A stretch of 64,000 bases of DNA from Cedecea neteri. Lineage in GTDB: Bacteria > Pseudomonadota > Gammaproteobacteria > Enterobacterales > Enterobacteriaceae. The stretch is from contig NZ_CP009451.1 of the NCBI RefSeq assembly GCF_000757825.1, forward strand, positions 2,914,001 through 2,978,000, given 5' to 3'. A program made the translations under genes and the position numbers. Positions 28,427-37,905 of this stretch are shown piece after piece; position 1 is the stretch's first letter, and the number at the start of each line of letters is the position of its first letter. The notes under the pieces are model-generated. The model was not told the DNA's origin. It worked only from the letters and a program-made list of their open reading frames with translations, and ran no database searches.

Positions 28427-29185
28427 TCAGCACAGCTCCAGCTGCACGTTATTCTCTTTAATCACCTGCATCACCCCCGCAGGAGGCATCACGTCCGTAT
28501 ATACGGTATCCACCAGGCTAATACTGCCCAAATTCACCATCGCATTACGGCCAAACTTCGAGTGATCTACGACTAACAGCACGCTGCGGGAGTTTTCGAT
28601 AATCGCGCGCTTGGTGCGAACCTCGTGGTAGTCAAACTCCAGCAGTGAGCCGTCGCTGTCGATGCCGCTGATGCCGAGAATGCCGAAGTCGAGGCGGAAC
28701 TGGGAAATAAAGTCCAGCGTGGCCTCGCCGATGATACCGCCATCGCGGCTGCGCAGTTCGCCCCCGGCCAGAATAATACGGAAGTCTTCTTTCACCATCA
28801 GCGTGTTAGCCACGTTGAGGTTGTTGGTCACGATGCGCAGATTGCTGTGGTTAAGCAGCGCATGTGCCACCGCTTCTGGCGTGGTACCGATGTCGATAAA
28901 CAGCGTGGCGCCGTTCGGGATCTGGCTGGCCACCTTCTGCGCAATGCGCTCTTTCTCGGCGGTCTGTGTTGCCTTTCGGTCGTGCCACGGAGTGTTGACC
29001 GAGCTGGACGGCAGAGCGGCGCCACCGTGATGACGCAGAATCATATTCTGGTCGGCCAGGTCGTTTAAATCACGGCGAATGGTTTGCGGGCTGACGGCAA
29101 ACTGTTCCACCAACTCTTCGGTACTGACGTATCCCTGCTGCTTAACCAGCTCAATAATCGCGTCATGACGTTGTGTCTGCTTCAC
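28427..29185 (-). CDS. glpR: GlpR, DeoR-family repressor of the glp regulon
   Basis: Represses glycerol and glycerol-3-phosphate genes; glycerol-3-phosphate is the inducer. 252 residues. The DeoR helix-turn-helix is seen at about residues 19-45 (YVSTEELVEQFAVSPQTIRRDLNDL), followed by the sugar-phosphate-binding DeoR domain (FIDIGTTPEAVAHAL, ILAGGELRSRDGG). It is the last gene of glpE-glpG-glpR on the minus strand, 17 bases after glpG. A GlpR operator lies before glpD in this window, so its target is next door. E. coli K-12 laboratory strains often carry glpR defects; this copy is complete. Confidence 0.96.
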   Translation of the reverse strand: MKQTQRHDAIIELVKQQGYVSTEELVEQFAVSPQTIRRDLNDLADQNMILRHHGGAALPSSSVNTPWHDRKATQTAEKERIAQKVASQIPNGATLFIDIGTTPEAVAHALLNHSNLRIVTNNLNVANTLMVKEDFRIILAGGELRSRDGGIIGEATLDFISQFRLDFGILGISGIDSDGSLLEFDYHEVRTKRAIIENSRSVLLVVDHSKFGRNAMVNLGSISLVDTVYTDVMPPAGVMQVIKENNVQLELC

Positions 29186-29202
29186 TAGCTACTCCAGCAT
29201 TT

Positions 29203-30024
29203 TTATGTTCGTTTTCGCGCATTCAGGGTATCTACCAGCGCCATCGCCAGCCCGACCAGCATGCCGGTCAGGTGGGCTGGAATAACGGCTGACTGAGTAA
29301 AGACCTCAATAACCAGCCAGATGACAGCAAAGGCCAGCAGGCCACGCTGCATCTGTAGCCCGCTGTCGGGATCCCGCTCTCCGCGCAGCCAGACATAGCC
29401 CATCAGCGCAAACACCGTTCCCGACAGGCCGCCAAAAAGCGGGCCGGTAAATTTCGCCTGCATAAAGCCGCTCAGCAGGGTGGAGATAAGCGTCAGCGTC
29501 AGCAGCTTGCCGGTGCCGAGGCGTTTTTCCAGCGCACCGCCTAAATACCACCACCATAGTAGGTTAAAGAGGATATGCATCAAGGAGAAATGCAGTAGTC
29601 CATGCGTGAAATAGCGCCAGAACTCAAAGCGCTGCTCGGGCACGAGCGGCCAGCCAAGTACGGAAATCACCGGCCCGAAGCCTACGATATTCAGCAGCAC
29701 AAAAAGCGCGATACACAGGCCGATAACGAGGAGGGTTAGCGGCCCGGCACGCTCTTTGATGGTGGCGAAGAACGGATAGCGTTTATAGCTGAAGCTTACG
29801 CCGCTGTGGCCGGTGCTCCAGCTGGCGGCCTGATAGCGCGGGTCGCCAGGATTTGCGACAAACCTTTCCAGCTCTGCGCGCACAGTCTGCACCTGGCTTT
29901 CATCCGCCAGCCAGACATCGCTTTGAGTATGCTGCTGAATAGTAAGAATAACGCCCTGAGTTGCCATGTAATCGACAAAAGCCTGCGCAACGCGCGGGTT
30001 GGCGAAAGAGGTAATCATGATCAT
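29203..30024 (-). CDS. glpG: GlpG, rhomboid intramembrane serine protease
   Basis: Six-helix rhomboid of 273 residues that cleaves transmembrane helices. The N-terminal cytoplasmic domain (residues 1-85) is well conserved. The catalytic dyad is Ser201 in [13 protein letters not shown] and His251 in [10 protein letters not shown]; the oxyanion-side [14 protein letters not shown] carries His150 and Asn154. The stretch before the catalytic histidine (VFTQSAVI) is three residues shorter than in E. coli and differs from it, as do parts of helix 1 and the L1 loop. Co-transcribed with glpR. An ERIC sequence separates it from glpE. Confidence 0.95.
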   Translation of the reverse strand: MIMITSFANPRVAQAFVDYMATQGVILTIQQHTQSDVWLADESQVQTVRAELERFVANPGDPRYQAASWSTGHSGVSFSYKRYPFFATIKERAGPLTLLVIGLCIALFVLLNIVGFGPVISVLGWPLVPEQRFEFWRYFTHGLLHFSLMHILFNLLWWWYLGGALEKRLGTGKLLTLTLISTLLSGFMQAKFTGPLFGGLSGTVFALMGYVWLRGERDPDSGLQMQRGLLAFAVIWLVIEVFTQSAVIPAHLTGMLVGLAMALVDTLNARKRT

Positions 30025-30047
30025 GAAAGTTTAACCAACTTCGTCTA

Positions 30048-30175
30048 TTTACCCGTCATACTTCGAGCCGTAGGGGCACCGTCTTCACTTCCCCACCTCA
30101 GTCACTTACTTTATGTAAGCTCCTGAGCGTGAGCTCACTTGCCGCCTTCCTACGACTCAAATTATCCAGGGTAAA
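30048..30175. repeat. ERIC sequence (128 bases) between glpE and glpG
   Basis: Imperfect palindrome with long terminal arms (TTTACCCGTCATACTTCGAG at the left, its partner ending TCCAGGGTAAA at the right) and the diagnostic ERIC centre CAGTCACTTACtttATGTAAGCTCCTG, which contains close matches to both standard ERIC primer sites. It lies inside the presumed glpEGR operon and will be transcribed. Confidence 0.92.
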
Positions 30176-30226
30176 GCTTTTATTAGGGCAAGCAGTATAC
30201 CCGCAGGGAGCGAAAACGGCTGAACT

Positions 30227-30553
30227 TTACGCGCCGTGAGCGACTTCGGCCGGGAAGTGACGGTGCCAGGCGTCAAAGCCACCGTCGATGCTATAGACCT
30301 GGTCATAGCCCTGCTGCAGCAGATATTGAGCGGCGCCTTTGCTGCTGTTGCCGTGGTAGCACATCACCATCACCGGCGTGTCGAAGTCGGTTTGCTGCAT
30401 AAAATTCACCAGCGTGTCGTTGGTGAGGTGGTAAGCCCCCGGCGTGTGTCCCATGGCAAAGCTCTGCGGATCGCGGATGTCCACTAATACCGCCTGCTGC
30501 TGCTGGAGTTTCTGGTGTGCTTCTTCCACACCAATACATTCAAATTGATCCAT
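30227..30553 (-). CDS. glpE: GlpE, thiosulfate sulfurtransferase (single-domain rhodanese)
   Basis: Transfers sulfur from thiosulfate to acceptors such as cyanide or thioredoxin. 108 residues, a single rhodanese domain. The active-site cysteine is Cys65 in the loop [10 protein letters not shown], at the same number as in E. coli GlpE; the CH2A-type motif [14 protein letters not shown] is at about 24-37. First gene of the minus-strand glpEGR group, divergent from glpD across a shared regulatory region. Confidence 0.95.
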   Translation of the reverse strand: MDQFECIGVEEAHQKLQQQQAVLVDIRDPQSFAMGHTPGAYHLTNDTLVNFMQQTDFDTPVMVMCYHGNSSKGAAQYLLQQGYDQVYSIDGGFDAWHRHFPAEVAHGA

Positions 30554-30696
30554 GGTTTTACTCGTCGAGAAAGAAAGGAAACAAGGGGCATGTTAAGGCA
30601 TAGCGCCCCGCTGGCGCTGATATTAACGCCAATATGTTATCCATATCACGTAGAAATGTTTTTATTTCGTTACCAAAGCGGACGAACACTTGCTAT

Positions 30697-30716
30697 TATG
30701 ATCGATATCGAACATT
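30697..30716 (+). promoter_or_regulatory. GlpR operator of glpD
   Basis: TATGATCGATATCGAACATT is close to the GlpR operator WATGTTCGWTAWCGAACATW. It lies 33 bases before the glpD start, overlapping the expected promoter. A weaker CRP-like TGTTAtccataTCACG lies at 30634-30649. Confidence 0.8.
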
Positions 30717-30748
30717 TTTGAGCTTTAACGAAAGTGCGTGAGGGCAAC

Positions 30749-32257
30749 ATGGAAACCAAAGATCTGATTGTTATTGGCGGTGGAATCAACGGCGCCGGTA
30801 TTGCGGCGGATGCCGCTGGCCGCGGGTTATCCGTGTTAATGCTGGAGGGACAGGATCTGGCCTGTGCCACTTCCTCCGCCAGCTCCAAGCTGATTCACGG
30901 CGGCCTGCGCTATCTGGAACATTACGAGTTTCGACTGGTCAGTGAAGCCCTGGCCGAGCGTGAAGTGCTGCTGAAAATGGCACCGCATATTGCCTTCCCG
31001 ATGCGCTTTCGTTTGCCGCACCGCCCGCATCTTCGCCCGGCGTGGATGATCCGTACCGGACTGTTTATGTACGACCATCTGGGCAAACGCACTAGCCTCC
31101 CGGCTTCTGCCAGCCTGCGTTTTGGCGCAGACTCCGTGCTGAAGCCTGAAATCGTGCGCGGTTTCGAATATTCCGACTGCTGGGTGGATGACGCTCGCCT
31201 GGTACTGGCCAATGCCCAGATGGTGACTCGCAAAGGCGGTGAGGTGAAAACCCGTACCCGCGCTATTAAAGCGACCCGTGAAAACGGCATGTGGGTGGTT
31301 GAAGCGCAGGACATTGATACCGGCGAAACCTTCACCTGGCGTGCGAAAGGTCTGGTAAACGCTACCGGTCCGTGGGTGAAAACCTTCTTTGACGAAGGCC
31401 TGCAGTTGCCGTCGCCTTACGGTATCCGCCTGATCAAAGGCAGCCACATTGTGGTGCCACGCGTGCATACCCAGAAGCAGGCCTACATCCTGCAAAACGA
31501 AGACAAACGAATCGTGTTTGTAATCCCGTGGATGGATGAGTTCTCCATCATCGGCACCACGGACGTGGAGTACCACGGCGATCCGAAAGCGGTGCAAATT
31601 GACGATAAAGAAGTGAGCTATCTGCTGAACGTTTACAACGCTCACTTCAAAAAGACGCTAACCAAAGACGATATCGTCTGGACCTATTCTGGCGTGCGCC
31701 CGCTGTGTGACGACGAGTCGGATTCTCCGCAGGCCGTAACCCGCGATTACACCCTGGATATCCATGACGAAAACGGCCAGGCTCCGCTGCTGTCGGTCTT
31801 CGGCGGCAAGCTGACCACCTACCGTAAGCTGGCCGAGCACGCGCTGGATAAGCTTGAGCGTTACTACCCGAATATCGGCCCGGCCTGGACTAAAGAGAGC
31901 CGTCTGCCCGGCGGTGATATCGGCGGCGATCGCGATGATTACGCGGCAAAACTGCGCCGCCGTCACGGTTTCCTGACCGAAAGCCTTGCCCGCCGCCTGG
32001 CGCGTACCTATGGCAGCAACAGCGATCTGGTGCTGGGCGATGCCAAAAGCCTGAGCGATTTGGGCGAAGAGTTTGGCCATGAGTTTTACGAAGCCGAGCT
32101 GCGCTACCTGGTCGAGCACGAGTGGGTAAAATGTGCGGAAGACGCGCTCTGGCGCCGTACCAAGCTGGGTATGTGGCTGAATGAAGAGCAGCAGACTCGG
32201 GTGTCGCAGTGGCTGGTAAAGCAGGCGGCTAAAGCGGGATTGTCGCTGGCGTCTTAA
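30749..32257 (+). CDS. glpD: Aerobic glycerol-3-phosphate dehydrogenase
   Basis: FAD enzyme at the inner membrane that oxidises glycerol-3-phosphate to dihydroxyacetone phosphate and passes electrons to ubiquinone. 502 residues. The FAD dinucleotide-binding motif is IGGGINGAGIA near residues 9-19; the DAO-family signature includes TSSASSKLIHGGLRYLEHYE; the C-terminal cap domain ends in LSLAS as in E. coli. The start at 30749 gives METKDLIVIGG, the family start; five extra upstream codons are possible. Controlled by the GlpR operator just upstream. Together with ugp it consumes glycerol-3-phosphate. Confidence 0.97.
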   Translation: METKDLIVIGGGINGAGIAADAAGRGLSVLMLEGQDLACATSSASSKLIHGGLRYLEHYEFRLVSEALAEREVLLKMAPHIAFPMRFRLPHRPHLRPAWMIRTGLFMYDHLGKRTSLPASASLRFGADSVLKPEIVRGFEYSDCWVDDARLVLANAQMVTRKGGEVKTRTRAIKATRENGMWVVEAQDIDTGETFTWRAKGLVNATGPWVKTFFDEGLQLPSPYGIRLIKGSHIVVPRVHTQKQAYILQNEDKRIVFVIPWMDEFSIIGTTDVEYHGDPKAVQIDDKEVSYLLNVYNAHFKKTLTKDDIVWTYSGVRPLCDDESDSPQAVTRDYTLDIHDENGQAPLLSVFGGKLTTYRKLAEHALDKLERYYPNIGPAWTKESRLPGGDIGGDRDDYAAKLRRRHGFLTESLARRLARTYGSNSDLVLGDAKSLSDLGEEFGHEFYEAELRYLVEHEWVKCAEDALWRRTKLGMWLNEEQQTRVSQWLVKQAAKAGLSLAS

Positions 32258-32291
32258 ATAGCTTTGAACCGGTAACGTTATTTTAGGCTTT

Positions 32292-32338
32292 TCCCTCACC
32301 CGAATCCTCTCCCTAAAAGTGAGAGGGCGGGGTGAGGG
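32292..32338. repeat. REP-like palindrome between convergent glpD and malT
   Basis: CCCTCACCCgaatCCTCTCC...GAGAGGgcgGGGTGAGGG: both outer and inner arms are present, the most symmetrical copy of the family in this window. It may serve as a shared 3' end structure for both genes. Confidence 0.8.
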
Positions 32339-32366
32339 TTAGAACCCGTCTCCAGAATCTTTCCAG

Positions 32367-35072
32367 CTAAACCCCATACCCCATCATCTTCAGCAATTTC
32401 TGCGCATGCTGTACCGCGTCCTGACGATGCGCCACGCCGAGCTTCTGATACAGATTTCGGATATGCGTTTTAATGGTCGTTGCCGCGACGTCCAGCTCCC
32501 CGGCGATCTGCTCGTTGCTGTAGCCTGAGTAAATCAGCCCCAGTACCTGCCACTCTCGCTGCGTCAGCGGGCTGGTGCGGATAAGCTCCGGTACTTCCGG
32601 GTGGTTAAGCAAGCGGTTCACAAAGCTTTCGTCAAAGTGAGCAAACTTGTGGCGATGATGCTGGTTTATCTCGCGCAGGATGCGCTGAGCGCGATGCTGG
32701 TCCAGCTCCGGCAGCGTGTTGAGCTGAATGAGCTGGCGCAGCTGCTGCGCCATGGCTTCCCCTTCAATCACGAAGTGGCTGATGAACCCCGTGCGGTTTG
32801 CCAGCGACAGCGCTTCCAGCAGCACACGCTGAGCGTCACTTTTACGCCCTGCCTGCCAGTAAAGCTGGTTTAGCAGCAGCAGGTTGCGGTTGAGGTCGCT
32901 CATCAGGCGCAGGCTGCGGGCATTTTCGTTTAGCTCTTCCAGCACCATTTCTGCCGGCTCGTACTCGCCCAGCAGGATTTGCACACGGGCGATGTTACGC
33001 CACTGGCTTTGCAGGAAGTGGTTATTGGCAAATTCAGGTTTTGGCGTCAGGCGCAGCCAGTTGGCCGCCGACTTCTTATCCCCGGTCATTTGCCAGTAAA
33101 TCACCCGCACCTTATCGGCGTTAGAGACCCAGTCGCTGTGCCAGGGACCGTTCCCAAGCAAATTTTCAAGGCGGTTAAGGTGATTCCGGGCATTATCCAG
33201 GTCACCACGCGCCAGAGAACACTGCACCAGCAGCGCCAGGCACTGCAGCTGTTGCTGTGGCTGGAAGCTGGAAAGCACCTCCATTCCGCTGCGTGCTGCC
33301 GCTTCGGCTTCATCCAGCCGTGCCCATGCCCAGAGCAGTTGAGCGCGGATGCGCTGCAGGAACTCATGCAGCGGCAGCTGTTCGAGGTGCTGTTCGCGGA
33401 TCAGCACAAAAGCTTTTTCCTGCGTTTCCCAGGCGGCCTGCAGGAACCCCTGAGCCAGCAGAATCTCGCTTTGCTGAATCAGGCTCCATAAAGCGTAATG
33501 CCAGACATCGTGGCGGCGTGCCATCTGCTCTGTTTGCTGCATAACGGAGAGCGATTTAGTGAGATCTCCCTTGCAGTGCAGCACCTCGCCGTGAACCGAG
33601 GTGGCGACGATGCGGCTGTAAAAATTGGCCAGCGGCAGCATTTCCAGCGCCACCATTGCCAGACGTTCGGCTTCTGCCGGGTCACCCGCGTTGATGGCGA
33701 CCTGGGCCCGCAGGGCGTTGAATTCGCCGTGCAGCGTGTCGTCGATAACCAAATTCATTTCCTGCTCGGCTCTCGCCAGCAGGGTGTTTACTTCGCTATA
33801 GCGGTGCTGACTTTGCATCAGCCAGGCCTGCAGCAGCACAAGTTTGGGGTTTTCCAGCAGGCTTTCCCACGGCAGCGCCTTGAGCGACTCTTCCAGCAGC
33901 GTCAGTTCGCTATGGTTAAACAGCGCCCATGCGTGGCCCAGAAGGATGTCGCGCAGCATATTGGCATCGCCCGCCGCCAGCGCGTGGTGAATCGCCTCGC
34001 TGGGGAAGCCTTGTTCCATCCAGCTTTTGGCCGCGGCGCGATGAATATCCGGCAACTCTGCGGCCAGCTCCCACTGGCAGCGCTGGCGCAGGAAGCTGCC
34101 AAACAGAGGATGGAAGCAGAACCATTCGCCGGAGTCGTCCATGCGCTGCAGGAACAGGCCCTGGCGCTCGGTCTCTTCGAGACGCATCTGACCATTTTCT
34201 TCGCCGGTCACCTGGACTATCAGCGCGTCATTCATCGAGCGCAGAATAGAGCTTTTTAACAGGAAGTTGCGGGTGTCGGCATCAACGTTATTCAGCACCT
34301 CATCCACCAGATAGTCTGAAAGATGGCTGGCGTTAATCCCCGACAGCCGGCGTGCGGAATGCTGGGCCGGCGTATTGCTCTGGCGAGCGGACAGGGCAAT
34401 CAGCTGCAGGGCGGTGACCCAGCCGGCAACGTCATCACAAAGGCGGCTGCTGTCCGCTTGCTCGATAGGCGTTGCCAGGCGGTTATCAAAGAATTGTTTG
34501 GTTTCCTGGTGCGTGAAGGCGAGCTGCTGGCTGCCGATTTCCAGCAGTTGGTCGCGAACGCGGAGGTTGGCGATACCAAGCTGCGGCAGGTTGCGCGACA
34601 GGATCACCAGCGTCAGGTTTTCCGGCTGGTGGCGAATGAAAAAGCGCATCGCTTCATGAATCACCGGGTTGGCAATCAGATGGTAATCATCAATCACCAG
34701 ATACAGCGGTTTGTCCCATCCCGCCAGCTCGATGAAAAGTTGGGAAAAGAGCGAGGACAGGCTGGCATATTGCCGTTTTTGCGCCATGATTTCGCTACTT
34801 ATACAGTGCCCGCCGGTAGCGTGCTGCACGGCGGCAATCAGGTAGCTGGCAAAGCGTTCCTGCTGGTTATCGCCTTCGTCGAGCGAGTACCAGCCCAGCT
34901 CTTTTCGCCCGGCCGCCCACTGTGAGACCAGGGTTGTTTTACCATAACCGGCAGGGCTGGCGATCAGCGCTAAGCGGTAGTTGGCGGCGGTCGAAAGCTT
35001 CACCAACAGGCGATCGCGAACCACAGTGTTTTCCAGCCGAACAGGGCGACTTAATTTGGATGGGATTAACAT
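32367..35072 (-). CDS. malT: MalT, ATP- and maltotriose-dependent activator of the mal regulon
   Basis: Large STAND-class regulator, 901 residues as in E. coli. The N-terminal NTPase has Walker [10 protein letters not shown] at residues 39-47 and [11 protein letters not shown] as Walker B; a long helical TPR-like sensor region binds maltotriose; the C-terminus is a LuxR-type helix-turn-helix ([28 protein letters not shown] in its central part, with [16 protein letters not shown]). Divergent from malPQ, which it activates. A CRP-type site lies upstream of its start. Confidence 0.97.
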   Translation of the reverse strand: MLIPSKLSRPVRLENTVVRDRLLVKLSTAANYRLALIASPAGYGKTTLVSQWAAGRKELGWYSLDEGDNQQERFASYLIAAVQHATGGHCISSEIMAQKRQYASLSSLFSQLFIELAGWDKPLYLVIDDYHLIANPVIHEAMRFFIRHQPENLTLVILSRNLPQLGIANLRVRDQLLEIGSQQLAFTHQETKQFFDNRLATPIEQADSSRLCDDVAGWVTALQLIALSARQSNTPAQHSARRLSGINASHLSDYLVDEVLNNVDADTRNFLLKSSILRSMNDALIVQVTGEENGQMRLEETERQGLFLQRMDDSGEWFCFHPLFGSFLRQRCQWELAAELPDIHRAAAKSWMEQGFPSEAIHHALAAGDANMLRDILLGHAWALFNHSELTLLEESLKALPWESLLENPKLVLLQAWLMQSQHRYSEVNTLLARAEQEMNLVIDDTLHGEFNALRAQVAINAGDPAEAERLAMVALEMLPLANFYSRIVATSVHGEVLHCKGDLTKSLSVMQQTEQMARRHDVWHYALWSLIQQSEILLAQGFLQAAWETQEKAFVLIREQHLEQLPLHEFLQRIRAQLLWAWARLDEAEAAARSGMEVLSSFQPQQQLQCLALLVQCSLARGDLDNARNHLNRLENLLGNGPWHSDWVSNADKVRVIYWQMTGDKKSAANWLRLTPKPEFANNHFLQSQWRNIARVQILLGEYEPAEMVLEELNENARSLRLMSDLNRNLLLLNQLYWQAGRKSDAQRVLLEALSLANRTGFISHFVIEGEAMAQQLRQLIQLNTLPELDQHRAQRILREINQHHRHKFAHFDESFVNRLLNHPEVPELIRTSPLTQREWQVLGLIYSGYSNEQIAGELDVAATTIKTHIRNLYQKLGVAHRQDAVQHAQKLLKMMGYGV

Positions 35073-35266
35073 AGTTGATCACTTCACTGTGTATAAATTT
35101 CCCCGGCATCATCCGCGCCGCAGGGCGGAATTACCGCGTTGCAGAAGGAATCATGGAGGGAAAAGTTCAAGGATGCGATTTTTTTTACGCTTCGTAATTA
35201 ATGCTTACGGATAAGGTCGGCCAGAATGTCGCTTATTGCAAGGTTGTTGAACTTTCCGTGCTCGGT

Positions 35267-35289
35267 AAGTTGCACCCTGTCACAGTTCC
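35267..35289 (-). promoter_or_regulatory. CRP site upstream of malT
   Basis: On the malT strand GGAACTGTGACAGGGTGCAA resembles the known E. coli malT CRP site (TGTGACACAGTGCAA). It lies about 195 bases upstream of the malT start. The remaining malT-malP gap holds only the MalT boxes noted separately. Confidence 0.65.
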
Positions 35290-35383
35290 ATTTTTTTCAT
35301 GAAGACGATTGCTCACTCCTTGCGCCGGCAAGACTGAAACCTGTTACATCGCCGCACAGAGTGGCAGAGATCACATTTTTCGC

Positions 35384-35428
35384 TCATCCTCGCTACTCCT
35401 CCCCGCCTAATCCGCGCCGGGATGAGGA
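35384..35428 (+). promoter_or_regulatory. MalT boxes upstream of malP
   Basis: Three copies of the MalT motif (GGGGAKGAGG): two in reverse orientation (TCATCCTC at 35384-35391; ACTCCTCCCC at 35395-35404) and one direct (GGGATGAGGA at 35419-35428). The group lies 66-110 bases before the malP start, as in E. coli malPQ. Confidence 0.75.
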
Positions 35429-35493
35429 AGTCACCCAGGCTGCCCGGCACACTAACGGGTAATGATTTTCGAACATTACAGGACCGATTTCCT

Positions 35494-37896
35494 ATGTCAC
35501 AGCCGATCTTCAGTAAAGAACAGTTCCAGTCCGCTCTGACGCGCCAGTGGCAGCGTTACGGCCTTAATGATGCCAGTGAAATGACCCAGCATCAGTGGTG
35601 GCACGCGGTTAGCGGCGCGCTGGCAGAGCTATTAGCGGCTCAGCCGGTAGCAAAACCTGAGAATAAACAGCGCCATGTTAACTACATCTCGATGGAGTTT
35701 CTGATTGGCCGCCTGACCGGGAATAACCTGCTTAACCTCGGCTGGTTCTCCGAGGTGAGCGACGTGCTGAAGGGTTACCAGATTAACCTCACGGATTTGC
35801 TGGAAGAAGAGACGGATCCGGCCTTAGGAAACGGCGGGTTAGGGCGCCTGGCGGCCTGCTTCCTGGACTCGATGGCTACGGTCGGGCAGTCGGCTATTGG
35901 CTATGGCCTGAATTATCAGTACGGCCTGTTCCGCCAGTCCTTTAAGGACGGCAAGCAGATGGAAGCCCCGGATGACTGGCAGCGCGGCAGCTACCCCTGG
36001 TTCCGCCACAACGGCGCGCTGGACGTGCAGGTTGGGGTCGGCGGTAAAGTGGTTAAAAGCGGGAAAAATCAGCGCTGGGAACCGGCCTTTATTTTCCAGG
36101 GCGAAGCGTGGGATTTACCGGTGCTGGGCTACCGCAACGGCGTGGCGCAGCCGCTGCGCCTGTGGCAGGCAAAACATGCTCATCCGTTCGATCTGACGAA
36201 ATTTAACGACGGTGAATTCCTTAAGGCAGAACAGCAGGGCATCGACGCCGAGAAGCTGACCAAGGTGCTTTACCCGAACGACAACCATCTGAACGGCAAA
36301 AAGCTGCGCCTGATGCAGCAATATTTCCAGTGTGCCTGCTCGGTGGCGGACATACTGCGCCGTCATCATCTGGCGGGCCGCAAGCTCGCCGAGCTGCCGG
36401 ATTACGAAGTTATCCAGCTCAACGATACTCACCCAACTATCGCAATCCCGGAGCTGCTTCGCGTGCTGATTGACGAGCATCAGCTTAGCTGGGATGACGC
36501 CTGGGCGATAACCAGCCACACCTTCGCCTACACCAACCACACCTTGATGCCGGAAGCCTTAGAGTGCTGGGACGAGAAGCTGGTTAAGGCGCTCTTGCCG
36601 CGCCATATGCAAATCATCAATGAAATCAACAAGCGCTTTAAGGTGCTGGTCGACAAAACGTGGCCGGGTGATGAAGCCGTTTGGGCGAAGCTCGCCGTGG
36701 TGCATAACAAACAGGTGCGTATGGCAAACCTGTGCGTGGTGGGGGGCTTTGCGGTTAACGGCGTTGCCGCACTGCACTCTGAGCTGGTGGTCAAAGATCT
36801 GTTCCCGGAATACCACCAGCTGTGGCCGAACAAATTCCACAACGTTACGAACGGCATTACGCCACGCCGCTGGATCAAGCAGTGCAACCCGGCGCTTGCC
36901 GGGCTGTTCGACAAGACGCTGAAGAAAGAGTGGGCGAACAATCTCGACGTACTGGAAGGGTTGGAGAAGCACGCCGATAACGCCAAATTCCGCCAGACCT
37001 GGCGCGAAATCAAATACCAGAACAAGGTGAAGCTGGCGGCCTTTGTGAAGGCTCGTACCGGGATTGTGATTAGCCCGGATGCGTTGTTCGATGTGCAAAT
37101 CAAGCGTTTGCATGAGTACAAGCGCCAGCATCTCAATCTGCTGCATATCCTGGCGCAGTACAAAGAGATCCGCGAAAACCCGAAAGCAGACCGCGTGCCG
37201 CGCGTTTACCTGTTTGGCGCGAAGGCAGCTCCGGGATATTACCTGGCAAAAAATATTATCTTTGCGATCAACAAGGTGGCCGAGGCGATCAATAACGATC
37301 CGCTGGTGGGCGACAAGCTGAAGGTCGTTTTCCTGCCGGACTACTGCGTGTCTGCGGCGGAAATCATGATCCCGGCGGCCGATATCTCCGAGCAGATTTC
37401 GACCGCGGGCAAAGAAGCTTCCGGCACGGGCAATATGAAGCTGGCGCTGAACGGTGCGCTGACGGTGGGCACGCTTGACGGCGCCAACGTTGAAATCGCC
37501 GAGAAAGTGGGTGAAGAGAATATCTTTATTTTTGGCCACACCGTCGAGCAGGTTAAAGCCCTGAAAGCCAAAGGCTATGACCCGGTGAAATGGCGCAAAA
37601 AAGATAAAGTGCTGGATGCGATCCTTAAAGAGCTGGAGCAGGGGAAATACAGCGAGGGCGATAAACACGCCTTTGACCAGATGCTGCACAGCATCGGCAA
37701 AGAGGGCGGCGACCCTTATCTGGTGATGGCGGACTTTACCGCCTACGCCGAAGCGCAGAAGCTCGCCGACAAGCTTTATCTCGACCAGGAGGCGTGGACG
37801 CGCGCGGCCATTCTGAACAGCGCCCGCTGCGGCATGTTCAGCTCCGACCGTTCAATTCGCGATTACCAGCAACGTATCTGGCAGGCAAAACGCTAA
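35494..37896 (+). CDS. malP: Maltodextrin phosphorylase
   Basis: PLP enzyme that phosphorolyses maltodextrins to glucose-1-phosphate. 800 residues. The PLP-lysine signature is [19 protein letters not shown], and [16 protein letters not shown] and [13 protein letters not shown] match the phosphorylase core; paralogous to glgP here. The start at 35494 ([11 protein letters not shown]) matches the family and removes 24 non-conserved upstream codons that overlap the MalT boxes. First gene of malPQ, ten bases before malQ. Activated by the divergent MalT. Confidence 0.96.
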   Translation: MSQPIFSKEQFQSALTRQWQRYGLNDASEMTQHQWWHAVSGALAELLAAQPVAKPENKQRHVNYISMEFLIGRLTGNNLLNLGWFSEVSDVLKGYQINLTDLLEEETDPALGNGGLGRLAACFLDSMATVGQSAIGYGLNYQYGLFRQSFKDGKQMEAPDDWQRGSYPWFRHNGALDVQVGVGGKVVKSGKNQRWEPAFIFQGEAWDLPVLGYRNGVAQPLRLWQAKHAHPFDLTKFNDGEFLKAEQQGIDAEKLTKVLYPNDNHLNGKKLRLMQQYFQCACSVADILRRHHLAGRKLAELPDYEVIQLNDTHPTIAIPELLRVLIDEHQLSWDDAWAITSHTFAYTNHTLMPEALECWDEKLVKALLPRHMQIINEINKRFKVLVDKTWPGDEAVWAKLAVVHNKQVRMANLCVVGGFAVNGVAALHSELVVKDLFPEYHQLWPNKFHNVTNGITPRRWIKQCNPALAGLFDKTLKKEWANNLDVLEGLEKHADNAKFRQTWREIKYQNKVKLAAFVKARTGIVISPDALFDVQIKRLHEYKRQHLNLLHILAQYKEIRENPKADRVPRVYLFGAKAAPGYYLAKNIIFAINKVAEAINNDPLVGDKLKVVFLPDYCVSAAEIMIPAADISEQISTAGKEASGTGNMKLALNGALTVGTLDGANVEIAEKVGEENIFIFGHTVEQVKALKAKGYDPVKWRKKDKVLDAILKELEQGKYSEGDKHAFDQMLHSIGKEGGDPYLVMADFTAYAEAQKLADKLYLDQEAWTRAAILNSARCGMFSSDRSIRDYQQRIWQAKR

Positions 37897-37905
37897 GGGA
37901 GCGCC

